Part shown: positions 33,286 to 33,769 of the stretch, piece by piece | Layout: each line of letters starts with the position of its first letter | How positions within the stretch are numbered: the first letter of the stretch is position 1 | NCBI RefSeq assembly: GCF_000341125.1 | Contig: NZ_ANBC01000112.1 | Coordinates: 17,813 to 51,581 of the forward strand | Length of the DNA: 33,769 nt | From: Nocardiopsis lucentensis DSM 44048 | Lineage (GTDB): Bacteria > Actinomycetota > Actinomycetes > Streptosporangiales > Streptosporangiaceae | Direction of reading: 5' to 3' | Notes under the pieces: generated by a model | What the model was told of the DNA's origin: nothing | Database searches by the model: none | Seen by the model: the letters and a program-made list of their open reading frames with translations, nothing else | Program-made: the position numbers and the translations under genes

Positions 33286-33769
33286 GTGACCACCGTCAGC
33301 GCCGCCCGCCGTGACGACGTCGTCGGAGCCCTGCGCCGCGGCACCGTCCCGCACAGCGGCCTCGACCTGTTCGCCGTGGGCCTGGACCGCTTCACCCACG
33401 CCCTGGACCGGGAACTGGGCTCGGTCACCAGCGGGGGAGCGGAGTTCAAGGCGGTCCGGGGCGAGTACGGGTCCGGCAAGACCTTCTTCGTCCGCTGGTT
33501 GGGGGAGCGGGCCAAACGCGCCAACTTCGCCGTCACCGAGATCCAGATCTCCGAGACCGAGACCCCGCTGCACCGGCTGGAGACCGTCTACCGGCGGCTG
33601 ACCGAGCGCCTCACCACCGCCACCCAGCCGCCCAGCGCCCTGCGCGAGATCGTCGACAACTGGGTCTACGCCCTGGAGGAGGACGTCCTGGCCACCGGCG
33701 AGGTGGCCGAGGACGACGAGGAGGCGCTCGACGCGGCCGTCCTGGAGCTGCTGGAGCGGCGGCTGTCCG
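33286..33769 (+). CDS. brxD: BREX type 2 ATP-binding protein BrxD, 3'-truncated by the window edge
   Basis: The first 161 residues are present. They include a GLDLFAVGLDRFTHALD segment and a Walker A motif RGEYGSGKTFF (about 59-69), as expected for BrxD, the P-loop ATPase encoded after pglZ in type 2 BREX loci. The start is GTG at 33286, two bases after the pglZ stop, with GGGAG upstream. The rest of the gene and the usual BREX-2 helicase gene would lie beyond the window. Confidence 0.88.
   Translation, partial: MTTVSAARRDDVVGALRRGTVPHSGLDLFAVGLDRFTHALDRELGSVTSGGAEFKAVRGEYGSGKTFFVRWLGERAKRANFAVTEIQISETETPLHRLETVYRRLTERLTTATQPPSALREIVDNWVYALEEDVLATGEVAEDDEEALDAAVLELLERRLS

Overview
The window is high-GC DNA (clearly above 65% GC in most coding stretches) with frequent GTG/TTG starts and families typical of filamentous actinomycetes: DUF397 proteins, XRE regulators with a DUF5753 tail, DUF6879 and RsbW-like ATP-binding proteins. 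I infer a Nocardiopsis- or Streptomyces-like actinobacterium; the sequence alone does not fix the genus. No tRNA, rRNA, CRISPR array, transposase or integrase was recognised.

The frame of the window is a split type 2 BREX (Pgl) phage-defence locus. The 3' two-thirds or so of pglW (kinase) lies at the left edge (1-3111). pglX (methyltransferase), pglY (ATPase), pglZ (phosphatase-fold) and the start of brxD lie at the right (22403-33769). About 19.3 kb of other genes separates pglW from pglX.

Left half of the insert (3.4-14 kb): three further defence-like modules. These are a Gabija-like pair (OLD/TOPRIM nuclease plus UvrD helicase, translationally coupled), an oppositely oriented PrrC/RloC-like ABC-ATPase predicted to be a tRNA anticodon nuclease, and a membrane-anchored nSTAND ATPase with 14 WD40 repeats.

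Centre (14.0-17.4 kb): the most unusual part. A ThiF/E1-like enzyme that closely resembles MccB (the microcin C adenylyltransferase) is coupled to a HIT-family hydrolase. Facing them is a seven-codon ORF, MNDDGNN, with a consensus ribosome-binding site, a C-terminal Asn and a strong hairpin just downstream. This has the size and C-terminal residue of the microcin C precursor MRTGNAN. A PCMT-type methyltransferase is divergent from the mini-gene. I propose an undescribed microcin C-like peptidyl-nucleotide locus inside a defence island. No exporter is visible.

Right part of the insert (17.6-22.3 kb): regulatory genes. There is a three-gene operon (small protein, DUF6879, XRE/DUF5753), then a decayed XRE-type gene with a phospholipase-D-like tail and a NUDIX remnant, then a WhiJ-type set (DUF397 protein, XRE/DUF5753 regulator, divergent ATP-binding protein) whose shared promoter region carries a direct operator-like repeat, and a small hypothetical gene. 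pglX itself is mosaic: its middle is much poorer in GC than its 3' end, which suggests exchange of the target-recognition region.
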